A DNA stretch of 64,000 nt from NCBI GenBank assembly GCA_900551325.1, contig URVM01000009.1:1-64000 (forward strand). Reading direction: 5' to 3'. Positions 25,519 to 34,208 of the stretch are shown here, piece by piece. Both the position numbers and the translations under genes were made by a program. Below the pieces are notes generated by a model that ran no database searches, was not told the DNA's origin, and saw only the letters and a list, made by a program, of their open reading frames with translations. This DNA is from an uncultured Eubacteriales bacterium (GTDB taxonomy: Bacteria; Bacillota; Clostridia; Lachnospirales; Cellulosilyticaceae). Position 1 is the first letter of the stretch. Every line of letters starts with the position of its first letter.

Positions 25519-26841
25519 TTAGACTGTTTTATTAAGTGGTATGAAAATTTGCACTTTAAAAGTTGTATCATTATAATCTATAAGCACTTCTCCATCATAC
25601 TTATGTACTACTTGACGCACACTGGATAAACCTATACCATGTCCAACTTTTGTTTGTTTAGTCGTTACAAACTGACCGTTTTTTTCAATTACTTCTCCAC
25701 TTCTACTATTTAATACTTCAATAAGTACAAACTGGTTTACTTGTTCTGTTCTAAGAAGTATTTCACCTTCACCCACTTCTAGTTTTCTAGAAGCTTCTAT
25801 AGCATTATCAAGTAGATTCCCATAGATCGTACAAAGATCCATATCTTGTATGCTTTTTGCTAAAGCTCCATCTACTTTCATTACCATTTTAATACCATAA
25901 GCTAGTGCAGTAGCATATTTATCTGCAAGGATTGTATCGATAATTAGATGTCCTGTATGAATATCTCCTCTAAGCATGGCAATGTTTTTTTCTAAGGTTA
26001 CAAAATAATCTGTTGCTTCTTTATTATAACCATTTCTTATAAGTTCTTTAACACATTCTAGATGATTGTTAATATCATGCCAAATTTGTCTTGTAGATTC
26101 TTCTTTTACTTCTTGATTACGATAAAATTCATACTGTTTTTTAATATTTTCCTGGTATCTTAAATAAAGCTGAGTATCTCGTTCATTTTTGATTAGAGCA
26201 TCAAAAACGGACCAGGTAAAGACATTTGTTAAAAGAAGCCCTATACTTGCTAAAATAGCACTTACCATATTTTTCACTTCGATATTAGGACTTACTAAAA
26301 TACTTGTCATTACCAGATTAATGGTATAAATAGTTACTATTGGTGTTACATGAAGCATTAATTCTAAAAATTTAAAGTTTTTTTCTTTATTTTTCGTAAA
26401 ACGATAAATCATATTAATAGCCATAAAGGAAATCACTTTACTTGCAAGCCCCATTAATGTCCAATAAGTTGCAAATGCTAGCGAACCTTGTGGATATAGT
26501 ATACGATATCTATTAAATAAAGCTACAGTAATAAAATCACTTAAAATACTAATCATTAAAATTAAAATACTAACTAAAAAGCGTTTCTTTACAGGTCCAT
26601 TAAAGAGAATTAAGTGTAATATAAAAATCATTGTAAGTGTTACTATAGACGTTATAGGCGAAGCTCCTACTGTTGTAAGCATATAAAATATTATAAGCCC
26701 TATGAGTGTAAAACTGCTTATAACCTTCCATTTAGGTACATCTTTTTCTTCTAAGAAAATACCTGCTAATCTACAGCTTATTATTAATTCAACCACACCT
26801 ACAGTTAAGCTACCTATATCTAAAACAAATGAAAAATTCAT
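25519..26841 (-). CDS. sensor histidine kinase, GHKL (AgrC/NatK-like)
   Basis: 440 residues. Six or seven membrane helices occupy residues ~1-215, then a coiled linker, the phosphoacceptor His in RQIWHDINNHLECV, and a GHKL ATPase (GNLLDNAIEAS; GHGIGLSSVRQVV). Helix-rich sensor plus this ATPase is the AgrC-type layout, which usually detects peptides. It is encoded directly after and overlapping the LytTR regulator by four bases. No agrB/agrD-type genes are next to it, so the signal is unknown. Confidence 0.92.
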   Translation of the reverse strand: MNFSFVLDIGSLTVGVVELIISCRLAGIFLEEKDVPKWKVISSFTLIGLIIFYMLTTVGASPITSIVTLTMIFILHLILFNGPVKKRFLVSILILMISILSDFITVALFNRYRILYPQGSLAFATYWTLMGLASKVISFMAINMIYRFTKNKEKNFKFLELMLHVTPIVTIYTINLVMTSILVSPNIEVKNMVSAILASIGLLLTNVFTWSVFDALIKNERDTQLYLRYQENIKKQYEFYRNQEVKEESTRQIWHDINNHLECVKELIRNGYNKEATDYFVTLEKNIAMLRGDIHTGHLIIDTILADKYATALAYGIKMVMKVDGALAKSIQDMDLCTIYGNLLDNAIEASRKLEVGEGEILLRTEQVNQFVLIEVLNSRSGEVIEKNGQFVTTKQTKVGHGIGLSSVRQVVHKYDGEVLIDYNDTTFKVQIFIPLNKTV

Positions 26842-27551
26842 CTTTGTCCTCCTAAGTATTGCATAAATTTAGCCTTTACATCTTTTGCTTTATACTTACT
26901 TAAAAAGACACTCTGATCATTTTCCAAAACAACTTCTGTAGCCTTAATCAACTTAATCTTTCCCATATTTACAATAAAACTTCTATGTGTACGAATAAAT
27001 CCTAAGGCTGCTAGTTTTTCTTCTAATGTATTAATATTATATTGACAAACATATAGCTCCTCTTTTAGATAAAGATTTGTTTTACGTATATTACTTTCTA
27101 TATAGTAAAGGTCTTCTAAATTTATCTTTAAATTCCCTTCACTTGTTGGAAATATAAAATATTCCTTCCCCTTTAATTTTAGATGGTTAAAAACATCTTT
27201 TATAGTTTGTTCAAAATCTATTTTAGAAAGGGGTTTAACTAAATAGTCATAGGCATGAATTTTATAACCTTCTAAAGCGTGTGTAGTATTGGAAGTTACA
27301 AAGATAATGATAACCTTATCATCAATACTTCTTATTCTCTTAGCAAGTTCTATTCCTGTCATCTGATCCATATACACATCTAGGAACAAAATATCATAAT
27401 GAGAACCATCCCATTGTTCTAGGAAGGCTTCACTACTCATAAATTCATTTAGAGTAAATTCCAACCCTCTATCTGAGATAAAGTTTGTAATATACTGACC
27501 CAACTTCTCTCTATCTCGTGCGTCATCTTCACAAATTCCAATTTTAATCAT
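26838..27551 (-). CDS. LytTR-family response regulator
   Basis: 237 residues. A receiver domain (MIKIGICEDDARDREKL; phosphoacceptor Asp in ILFLDVYMDQ; Lys in LVKPLSK) and a LytTR DNA-binding domain (IESNIRKTNLYLK, IRTHRSFIVNMGKI). It is the partner of the GHKL kinase in the same operon and should control a peptide- or envelope-related regulon. The ATG at 27551 follows GGTGATG closely; the in-frame upstream codons lack a ribosome binding site. Confidence 0.93.
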   Translation of the reverse strand: MIKIGICEDDARDREKLGQYITNFISDRGLEFTLNEFMSSEAFLEQWDGSHYDILFLDVYMDQMTGIELAKRIRSIDDKVIIIFVTSNTTHALEGYKIHAYDYLVKPLSKIDFEQTIKDVFNHLKLKGKEYFIFPTSEGNLKINLEDLYYIESNIRKTNLYLKEELYVCQYNINTLEEKLAALGFIRTHRSFIVNMGKIKLIKATEVVLENDQSVFLSKYKAKDVKAKFMQYLGGQR

Positions 27552-27616
27552 TTCATCACCGTCATATCTGTATTTTGTCATTTTATATTATAATATAAAG
27601 TTATTAAAAAAGCAAA

Positions 27617-27648
27617 AAGGAGACTTTAGGTTAACCTAAAATCTCCTT
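27617..27648 (-). terminator. terminator overlapping a small gene's stop
   Basis: AAGGAGA-TTTAGG-TTAACC-TAAA-TCTCCTT is nearly one continuous palindrome with TTAGGTTAACCTAA at its core, and TTTTTG follows on the minus strand. The stop codon of the 27631-27819 gene lies inside it. Confidence 0.85.
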
Positions 27649-27819
27649 ATCACCTTCCCACTTAAGGCAATCTTCTCTTTGTTCTAATTGCCTTTCATCT
27701 TTTCCACATGTATAAAGGTGACATTCTACCATGCGATTATCATGAGTATAGTAATAATATTTATTCTCTATGCAATGACTACAGTTTTTACATTGCTTTA
27801 TTTGTATACCCGATTTCAT
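27631..27819 (-). CDS. small cysteine-rich protein
   Basis: 62 residues, not recognised. Cysteines occur as CKNCSHC near the start and in ECHLYTCGKD and EDCLKW, six in all, like a small zinc- or iron-binding protein. AGGGGGAAG precedes the ATG. It is followed at once by its terminator and lies upstream of the LytTR/GHKL pair, so it may be its own unit. No signal peptide. Confidence 0.65.
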   Translation of the reverse strand: MKSGIQIKQCKNCSHCIENKYYYYTHDNRMVECHLYTCGKDERQLEQREDCLKWEGDKEILG

Positions 27820-27902
27820 TTTCTTCCCCCTATCCTAGTATTCTCATACTATATGTATAGTGAAAATACTATATTTAGAACTGACTTTAGGGAATAGAAT
27901 AG

Positions 27903-28466
27903 CTATTTTATTTTCATTGGAATACCTGCTACTAAAAAGTATACTTCATCTGCCCCGCTTGCTAAACGCTGATTAATACGTCCCGCCATATCTCTAAAAA
28001 TACTTCCTAGTCTATACGCTGGTACGATGCCTAAACCTACCTCATTAGAAACTAAAATTAGTTCCTTTTTATATGTCTTACATACTTGTACAAAGTCTTC
28101 CACTTCTTGTACAATCTCACTTTCCATTTGATCAATAAGAGATCTTTCTACATGATCAAAATCTACCTCATACTTTAGTAACAAATTACTTACCATTAAA
28201 GTGACACAGTCCATTAAAATCACTTGAGAGTCCTGAAAGTCTGCCTGTTCATGTAAATTTTTAAAACCTGAATACTGTTCTAAAGTGTGCCAATGATCAG
28301 GTCTTGAAGCTTGATGTTTCTTAACCCGGTCTTTCATATCTTCATCAAATGGAATAGATGTAGCTACATATAAAACATGACTACTCAAATTTTCACTCAT
28401 TTCTTTAGCCCTTTGTTCAGCATAGGTGCTTTTCCCACTTCTAGCACCACCTAATACAAGAATCAT
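27903..28466 (-). CDS. cobU: adenosylcobinamide kinase/guanylyltransferase
   Basis: 187 residues. It phosphorylates adenosylcobinamide and then attaches GMP, preparing the nucleotide loop of B12. The P-loop GGARSGKSTYAEQRA, VILMDCVTLMVSNLL and LILVSNEVGLGIVP are characteristic. The upstream ORF extension is rejected as GAGGAGG lies just before the ATG at 28466. It is the last gene of the riboswitch-controlled operon. CobS and CobT are not in the window. Confidence 0.95.
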   Translation of the reverse strand: MILVLGGARSGKSTYAEQRAKEMSENLSSHVLYVATSIPFDEDMKDRVKKHQASRPDHWHTLEQYSGFKNLHEQADFQDSQVILMDCVTLMVSNLLLKYEVDFDHVERSLIDQMESEIVQEVEDFVQVCKTYKKELILVSNEVGLGIVPAYRLGSIFRDMAGRINQRLASGADEVYFLVAGIPMKIK

Positions 28467-28483
28467 AGCTCTCCTCCTCTTGT

Positions 28484-29251
28484 CTAATTGGCACAAGGCA
28501 CAACATAAGTTGTGTCCTCTTCCTTAATAACCTTTAATTTATAATGGTAAACTTGTTGTAAAAGTTCACTTTCTAAAACCTCTTCACGCTTCCCATCTAA
28601 AATCACTTCACCCTTATTCATTAAGACAATATGATCACAATACTGAAATGCTAAATTTAAATCATGTAAAACCATAATAATAGTCAGTTTATGCTTATCT
28701 TTAATAGCCTTTAAACAATTTAAAAGCTCTACACTATTGTGTACATCCAACATAGAAATAGGTTCGTCTAATAATAAAACAGGTGTTTGTTGAGCAAGTG
28801 CCCTTCCTATAAATACTTTTTGAGCCTCTCCACCACTTAAATTTAACATAGACCTTCCGAAAAAAGGCTCAAGAGAAAGTTCTTTCGTAATACTTTCTAT
28901 AATTGCCTGATCATCTTCCTTCATATGTCCTAAATAATCTAAGTAAGGATAACGCCCCATCTCAATCATTTCTTCTACAGTAAAATCTATATCTCTAGGG
29001 TTCTCTTGAAAGACAAAGCTACATTTCTTAGCGTATTCTTTCATTTTAATTTGTCTTATATCTATCTCATCCATAAAGATTGTATTTTTAGGTGGTTCAA
29101 TAATACGCATCATATGTTTTAAAAGTGTACTTTTACCTGCACCATTTGGTCCAATAATCCCATATATAGACTGGGAGCTAAAATCTAAATGAATATCTTT
29201 TAAAATATTTCTACCACCAACACTATAGGATAAATTTTTAATTTTAATCAT
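28484..29251 (-). CDS. B12/siderophore-type ABC transporter ATPase (BtuD-like)
   Basis: 255 residues. Walker A GPNGAGKSTLLKHM, signature LSGGEAQKVFIGRALAQ, Walker B VLLLDEPISMLD and the H-loop VLHDLNLAF make a complete FecE/BtuD-type ATPase. It overlaps the permease gene by four bases and lies inside the cobalamin riboswitch operon, so corrinoid is the likely cargo. Confidence 0.93.
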   Translation of the reverse strand: MIKIKNLSYSVGGRNILKDIHLDFSSQSIYGIIGPNGAGKSTLLKHMMRIIEPPKNTIFMDEIDIRQIKMKEYAKKCSFVFQENPRDIDFTVEEMIEMGRYPYLDYLGHMKEDDQAIIESITKELSLEPFFGRSMLNLSGGEAQKVFIGRALAQQTPVLLLDEPISMLDVHNSVELLNCLKAIKDKHKLTIIMVLHDLNLAFQYCDHIVLMNKGEVILDGKREEVLESELLQQVYHYKLKVIKEEDTTYVVPCAN

Positions 29252-30249
29252 ATATGACTCCTTTTACGTTCCTTGTAGATAAGATACATAAAGTAAGGTG
29301 CACCAAACAAAGAAGTAATAATCCCTATTGGTATTTCAGAAGAAGATAGGAGTGCCCTTGAAAGATTATCACATAAAAGAACAAAGCACATACCTAAAAT
29401 TCCTGTAAGAGGCAAAGTTTTATTATAGTTTGCACCAAACATGAGACGAACCATATGTGGAATAATGAGTCCAACAAAGGCAATAGTTCCTGTAAAGCAA
29501 ACAGTAGTGGCTACAAGTAGGCTACTAAGTATCAAAAAGATACGACGTAGTCTACCTACAGCTACTCCCATAGCTTTGGCGGCATCTTCTCCCATAAGCA
29601 GTAAATTCAGTTCTTTCCTATAGAAAAAGAAAATGCATAATATAGGTAAAGTAACTATAGCTAAAATAATTACTCGGTTATACGAAGCACCACTTAAAGA
29701 TCCCATTCCCCACGCAAACAAAGTTAAATTCTTATTATCTGAGTATGTTCTTAAAAGGGACAATATAGCAGAAAAGAAATAGTTAATGGCAAGACCTGAG
29801 AGCAATAAGCGTATGGTAGATGTTTTGCCCTTCGTACCTGCTAATGATGCGACTAATATATTGGCACCTAAAGCCCCTATAAAAGCATAAAGAGGTGAAA
29901 ACCCACCTAGCATAAAACCAATACCTGCACCAAGTGAAGCACCTGATGAAATACCTAACATAAAAGGATCTGCCATATCATTCTTAAAAAGAGCTTGATA
30001 TATGGCACCTGTTACTGCTAAATTCACCCCTGTTAATAAAGCCATTAAGATACGTGGAATACGTAATTGAATAATCACCATCAATTGACCCGGATCAAGT
30101 TGTGATGTATACGTATCCCCTAGCAGTGTATAAAAAAGCACCTTAATCACTTCTAAAGGATGGATTTTAGAGGCACCTACTGTAATGGACCCTATAGCAA
30201 GGATGATGGTGAGATAGACTAAAATCCTATATAGCTTTCTCTCCTTCAT
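29248..30249 (-). CDS. FecCD/BtuC-family ABC permease
   Basis: 333 residues with about ten membrane helices. Family motifs: QLRIPRILMALLTGVNLAVTG, DPFMLGISSGASLGA, AFVGLIIPHMVRLMFG and SEIPIGIITSLFGAP. One gene suffices because the permease forms a homodimer. It lies between the binding-protein and ATPase genes, as expected for corrinoid import. Confidence 0.95.
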   Translation of the reverse strand: MKERKLYRILVYLTIILAIGSITVGASKIHPLEVIKVLFYTLLGDTYTSQLDPGQLMVIIQLRIPRILMALLTGVNLAVTGAIYQALFKNDMADPFMLGISSGASLGAGIGFMLGGFSPLYAFIGALGANILVASLAGTKGKTSTIRLLLSGLAINYFFSAILSLLRTYSDNKNLTLFAWGMGSLSGASYNRVIILAIVTLPILCIFFFYRKELNLLLMGEDAAKAMGVAVGRLRRIFLILSSLLVATTVCFTGTIAFVGLIIPHMVRLMFGANYNKTLPLTGILGMCFVLLCDNLSRALLSSSEIPIGIITSLFGAPYFMYLIYKERKRSHI

Positions 30250-30252
30250 AAT

Positions 30253-31233
30253 TTACTCCATTTCAGGATTAATAATTTTAGCAAGCTCTATAAAAGCATC
30301 TGCAATACGTGGTCCTTGTCTTGAAATGATATCTTGATCAATTTCATAAATACGCCCTTCTTTAACAGCAGTTAAATCCTTATAGAAATCTGTTGTTTCT
30401 AACCCTTCCTTAATGCCATTACCTGCTGGTACAATAATCATATATGGATTGCCTTCTACAATTTTCTCTTTAGAAATACTCCAATTTTGGGCATCTTTTG
30501 CAATATTATTTCCACCTGCAAGTTCAATCATTTCACCAATAAAGGTGTCTCCTGTTGCTGTTGAATCGCTATCTCCATACCAAAGGGCATAATAAACACT
30601 TGGTTTTTCAGTTTTATTTAAACCATTTACTTTTTGGATAGTATCTTCAATTTTAGCTTTCATTTCCTCGACAACAGCTTTGGCTTCTTCAGTTCTACCT
30701 ATTAAAAGGCCAACATTTTCAATAGCAGAGTATGTGCCTTCAAAATTTTCTTGCTCATTTAAGAAAGCAACTGGAATATTAAGTTCTCTTAATTTGCTGA
30801 TTACTTCATCAGAAACATGAGTTGAAGCTACAACTAAATCAGGTTGAAGGGCTACAATGGCTTCCACATTAGGATTAGACGTACCACCAACATCTTGAAC
30901 ACTTAGTACTTCACTAGGATAATCACAATAAGAAGTACGCCCTACAATTTTATCTGTTACACCTAAAGCACCTAAAATCTCAGTTGTACTTGGTGCTAAA
31001 GATACGATTTTTTGTGGTTCTTCTGTAAGAGTAATAGTTGTTCCTGTAGAATCAACAATACTTACTGGATAAGCCGCTTGTACAGTATCTTTCTCAGCTT
31101 CTTGTGTACTTTCTTCTTTCGTAGTTTGTTCTTGTGTTGTTGAGTTTTGTGCTGGTGCTTGTGTACAACCTACTACTCCAAAAGCAATACAACCTGCAAG
31201 TATAAGTCCTTCAATAAATTTTCTCTTTTTCAT
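30253..31233 (-). CDS. corrinoid-binding lipoprotein (BtuF-like)
   Basis: 326 residues. A lipoprotein signal ends at a VVGC lipobox, followed by a Q/T/E-rich linker and a periplasmic-binding (helical backbone) fold: PQKIVSLAPSTTEILGALG, VGRTSYCDYP, VVASTHVSDEV and ISRQGPRIADAFIELAKI. The SLAPSxTE opening is typical of BtuF. It delivers corrinoids to the adjacent permease. Confidence 0.92.
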   Translation of the reverse strand: MKKRKFIEGLILAGCIAFGVVGCTQAPAQNSTTQEQTTKEESTQEAEKDTVQAAYPVSIVDSTGTTITLTEEPQKIVSLAPSTTEILGALGVTDKIVGRTSYCDYPSEVLSVQDVGGTSNPNVEAIVALQPDLVVASTHVSDEVISKLRELNIPVAFLNEQENFEGTYSAIENVGLLIGRTEEAKAVVEEMKAKIEDTIQKVNGLNKTEKPSVYYALWYGDSDSTATGDTFIGEMIELAGGNNIAKDAQNWSISKEKIVEGNPYMIIVPAGNGIKEGLETTDFYKDLTAVKEGRIYEIDQDIISRQGPRIADAFIELAKIINPEME

Positions 31234-31256
31234 ATTCTAGTCCTCCAATATTATGA

Positions 31257-32807
31257 TTATTTATTTTCAAATAAAATCTTAAAAATAGCTTCTATATCTA
31301 AACTATCTCTAAGAATATTAGCAAGCTGAGCATACTGACTTTCTTTAAAAGTCTCATAATCTGTATGATTTGCTCCAGCCATTTGAATACTCTCTTCTGA
31401 TAAGCCTTTTTTTACAGCTAACGCTCTTAAAAAAGGGAGGGTAAAGCCTAATTTATCAAAAATACCATGAATGTATGTTCCAAATACCTGAGCATCTTGG
31501 TCATGATAACCTTCAATACGTGTTTCTTTATTCCCTAGACTTTCACGAATCTCAACAAAAGGTATTAAGTTTTCCTCATGCCAAATGGTTTGACCCATAT
31601 GAATTTCATAACCTTCTACAAGCTGGTTATAAGAAGAACTTAAAGCACCTTGATCACTCACAATAGCTGCCTTAACTTGAGTCATAGTTTTATTTGTAGC
31701 AAATTCAGTATGAATATTTAATAAACCAACGCCATCCACTTCGGTTGTACTTGTTTCTACCTGTGAAGGATTAAGAAGCTTACAACCTAACATTTGATAA
31801 CCACCACAAATACCAAAAATGGTTTTGCCTTTTTCTTTTAGCTCATGTAGGGCCACTTCAAAACCTTCTTCTTTAAGGAAATATAAGTCCTCAATGGTAT
31901 TCTTAGAGCCAGGAATAATAACTAAATCCGCATCTAATATGTCTTTGGCTTTATCTACATAGCTTACTTCTACACCTTCTAAAGCAAATAGACGGTTAAA
32001 GTCCGTAAAATTAGAAAGGTGCGGTAAGCGTATAATCTTAATAATAAGTTTAGTCTCATGAGAAGCTACTGGACGTTGTTCAAATATCGTACTCACACTG
32101 TCCTCATCTTCTAAATCTAACTTAAAGTATGGGACAACACCTAAAACAGGAATATGAATAATGTCTTCTAACATTTTGAGTCCAGGTTTTAAAATCTCAA
32201 TGTCCCCTCTAAACTTATTAATAATTACACCTTTTACCCTTTTCCTCTCTTCTTCAGATAAAAGCATAATAGTACCAGCTAGAGAAGCAAATACGCCCCC
32301 CTTATCAATATCACCTATTAAAATAACAGGTGCATCTATAAGCTCTGCCATACCCATATTAACTAGGTCACTTTCCCTTAAGTTAATTTCCGCTGGGCTT
32401 CCTGCACCTTCTAGTACAATCACCTCATAGCTTTCTTCTAATTTCTTATAAAGGTCTTTAAGCTTTTTCTTAAGTTCTGGCTTAAACTTATGATAGTCCA
32501 TAGCCGTCATATCACCAGCTACTTCACCCTCAATAATATACTGAGCCTTCATATCACCTGTTGGCTTAATTAAAATAGGATTCATAAGCACATGAGGTTT
32601 AATCCCACAAGCCTCTGCTTGCATCACCTGTGCTCTTCCCATCTCTTTACCTTCTTCAGTAATATAGGAGTTAAGACTCATATTTTGAGATTTGTAAGGG
32701 GCTACCTTATAGCCTTCTTCATAAAGAATACGGCAAAGTCCTGCAACTAAAACACTTTTCCCTACTGATGATGCAGTGCCTTGAAACATAATTCTAGGTT
32801 TATGCAT
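31257..32807 (-). CDS. cobQ: cobyric acid synthase
   Basis: 516 residues. It amidates four side chains of adenosylcobyrinic a,c-diamide. N-terminal dethiobiotin synthase-like ATPase (GTASSVGKSVLVAGLCRIL; VLEGAGSPAEINL) and C-terminal class I glutaminase with the Cys in FGICGGYQMLG and the His in GTYIHGIFD. As first gene after the riboswitch it leads cobQ-btuF-btuC-btuD-cobU. Confidence 0.96.
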   Translation of the reverse strand: MHKPRIMFQGTASSVGKSVLVAGLCRILYEEGYKVAPYKSQNMSLNSYITEEGKEMGRAQVMQAEACGIKPHVLMNPILIKPTGDMKAQYIIEGEVAGDMTAMDYHKFKPELKKKLKDLYKKLEESYEVIVLEGAGSPAEINLRESDLVNMGMAELIDAPVILIGDIDKGGVFASLAGTIMLLSEEERKRVKGVIINKFRGDIEILKPGLKMLEDIIHIPVLGVVPYFKLDLEDEDSVSTIFEQRPVASHETKLIIKIIRLPHLSNFTDFNRLFALEGVEVSYVDKAKDILDADLVIIPGSKNTIEDLYFLKEEGFEVALHELKEKGKTIFGICGGYQMLGCKLLNPSQVETSTTEVDGVGLLNIHTEFATNKTMTQVKAAIVSDQGALSSSYNQLVEGYEIHMGQTIWHEENLIPFVEIRESLGNKETRIEGYHDQDAQVFGTYIHGIFDKLGFTLPFLRALAVKKGLSEESIQMAGANHTDYETFKESQYAQLANILRDSLDIEAIFKILFENK

Positions 32808-32847
32808 AGTGACCTCCTTTAAAATAATTAAAAATAGACAATAAAAA

Positions 32848-32877
32848 AAGTTAGCAGAATATTCTTTCCACTAACTT
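32848..32877 (-). terminator. riboswitch-controlled terminator
   Basis: On the minus strand AAGTTAG and CTAACTT enclose a loop with GAATATTC and are followed by TTTTTTTATT, between the aptamer and cobQ. The first arm is preceded by CTATAAGTT, which could instead pair with the 5' strand of aptamer P1 (ACTTATAAGG), a likely antiterminator. Confidence 0.85.
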
Positions 32878-32941
32878 ATAGAGTCGTACCGAATTAACGT
32901 TATTAAATCATACGTCTTTCCCTCCGAAAGAATACGTTTCA

Positions 32942-33096
32942 ACTTATAAGGCAGGTCTCCTGGCTCATAGTTCATCCTCCAGTGGCCTTACCATAAGTTT
33001 CCTTACAGTGGCATATTCACCTTCGTCCCTATTAACAGTAGCGGGGGCTGCAGCTCTTAACTTTCCCTATTAAGCTTGTTAAAGCACCTTATAAGT
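32942..33096 (-). ncRNA. cobalamin riboswitch
   Basis: On the minus strand the 155-nt aptamer is closed by a P1 stem ACTTATAAGG (33096-33087) with CCTTATAAGT (32951-32942). It contains the B12-box segment GAGCCAGGAGACCTGCC, GCCACTG twice (ATATGCCACTGTAAGG and AAGGCCACTGGAGG), and AGCCCCCGCTACTGT, all hallmarks of AdoCbl riboswitches. With B12 bound, the downstream terminator should form and shut off the uptake and assembly operon. Confidence 0.96.
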
Positions 33097-33120
33097 AATA
33101 TTCAATTTTATTGTGGACTT

Positions 33121-33149
33121 ATCATCACATATATTTTCCTTCTTGTCAA
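33121..33149 (-). promoter_or_regulatory. promoter of the B12 operon
   Basis: -35 TTGACA (33149-33144), a 17-base spacer and -10 GATGAT (33126-33121) on the minus strand, about 20 bases before the aptamer P1. The -35 follows immediately after the stop of the upstream phosphatidyltransferase gene. Confidence 0.75.
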
Positions 33150-33153
33150 GCCT

Positions 33154-33717
33154 CTACTTCTCCTTATGCATACGCATAAATATAATCATATACATGACAA
33201 AAGCAAAGGAAAGAACAGCCATTGTAATAAGAATAAGGCCATTTGCAACAACACTACTAAGTGTTGGTACACCAATTAAAATAATCATAGATAAGTAAAA
33301 AACAGCTGTAGAAACTTTTCCATACCAAAGAGCTCCATCTAGCTTCTTTCCCTTTTTATAAAGAAATAGACAACTTAGTCCTTGGGTTATTTCTTTAATG
33401 ACAAAAATAATAGTTAAGTATAAGGCCATATGGAAGCGGAAAACAAGGCATACTACAATGGCTGCTTGTGTAAGTTTATCTGCTACAGGATCTATAAATT
33501 TACCAAGTTCCGTAATTTGATGATATTTTCTAGCAATAAAGCCATCTAAGAAATCAGTTAATCCTGATAAAACCATAATTCCTGCTGCCACTATGTAATC
33601 TGTTGTTGTAAGAGCTGTTAAATACCGCCATACAAATAAAGGGATCATTAAAAGCCTCATATAACTTAATATGTTTGGAATACTTAAGGCTTCTTCTAAA
33701 AATTTTTCTTTTTTCAT
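33154..33717 (-). CDS. second CDP-alcohol phosphatidyltransferase
   Basis: About 187 residues with four or five membrane helices. The complete CDP-alcohol motif is LDGFIARKYH, LGKFIDPVADK. It begins LSIPNILSYMRLLMIPLFV, as in PgsA and bacterial cardiolipin synthase-like members. It is a paralogue of the protein at 15624; whether it makes phosphatidylglycerol phosphate or another lipid is unclear. AAAGGGGAG precedes the ATG at 33717. It lies just upstream of, but not within, the B12 operon. Confidence 0.85.
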   Translation of the reverse strand: MKKEKFLEEALSIPNILSYMRLLMIPLFVWRYLTALTTTDYIVAAGIMVLSGLTDFLDGFIARKYHQITELGKFIDPVADKLTQAAIVVCLVFRFHMALYLTIIFVIKEITQGLSCLFLYKKGKKLDGALWYGKVSTAVFYLSMIILIGVPTLSSVVANGLILITMAVLSFAFVMYMIIFMRMHKEK

Positions 33718-33796
33718 CTTAAACTCCCCTTTTAATATATTCCTCATAATAATATTTTATACATAAATTCAAATAACCTATTCTTACAGTATAAAA

Positions 33797-33849
33797 GGTA
33801 TTCTTGAAGTTAGCAAGTATCTAAAAACTTTATACTCCCAGAATACCTT
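33797..33849 (-). terminator. terminator after the DUF1540 gene
   Basis: AAGGTATTCT and AGAATACCTT pair across a loop of about 33 bases, followed by TTAT on the minus strand. It separates the rubrerythrin/DUF1540 unit from the phosphatidyltransferase gene. Confidence 0.7.
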
Positions 33850-33864
33850 ATAGTTACTTATATT

Positions 33865-34197
33865 CTATTTATCATTAGGCTCAAAACTTGAGCAACAGGT
33901 TTCAATATAAATAGCAGGGTTATCTGAACCTTCTACTTGAATGGAATCGAGGGTACATTTTTTATTAGCATGGTCATTATAGGCACATGAACCTACTGTA
34001 CAGCTTACATAGTCACAGCATGATTTATATTGGGTATGCTCAGCTAAGTTGCTATATACATCTTCATTTAGGAAGGTACCACAGCAAGTTCCCTCATCTT
34101 CTACTGCACCTTGTCCACCTACAGCTATACGTGATGCATAGCAAATTTCATCATTGTTATATGAACATTTTGTTACACTACATTGTACTTTTGTCAT
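33865..34197 (-). CDS. DUF1540 protein, two domains
   Basis: 110 residues with two DUF1540 modules: VQCSVTKCSYNNDEICYASRI...CCGTF, and VSCTVGSCAYNDHANKKCTL...CCSSF. Each has the conserved C-x3-C-x(6-8)-C and paired cysteines, probably metal-binding. The function is unknown; such proteins are frequent in spore-forming Firmicutes. It follows the rubrerythrin gene by 11 bases, so it is co-transcribed and may serve in metal or redox stress. Confidence 0.88.
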   Translation of the reverse strand: MTKVQCSVTKCSYNNDEICYASRIAVGGQGAVEDEGTCCGTFLNEDVYSNLAEHTQYKSCCDYVSCTVGSCAYNDHANKKCTLDSIQVEGSDNPAIYIETCCSSFEPNDK

Positions 34198-34208
34198 TTT
34201 AGAGCCTC

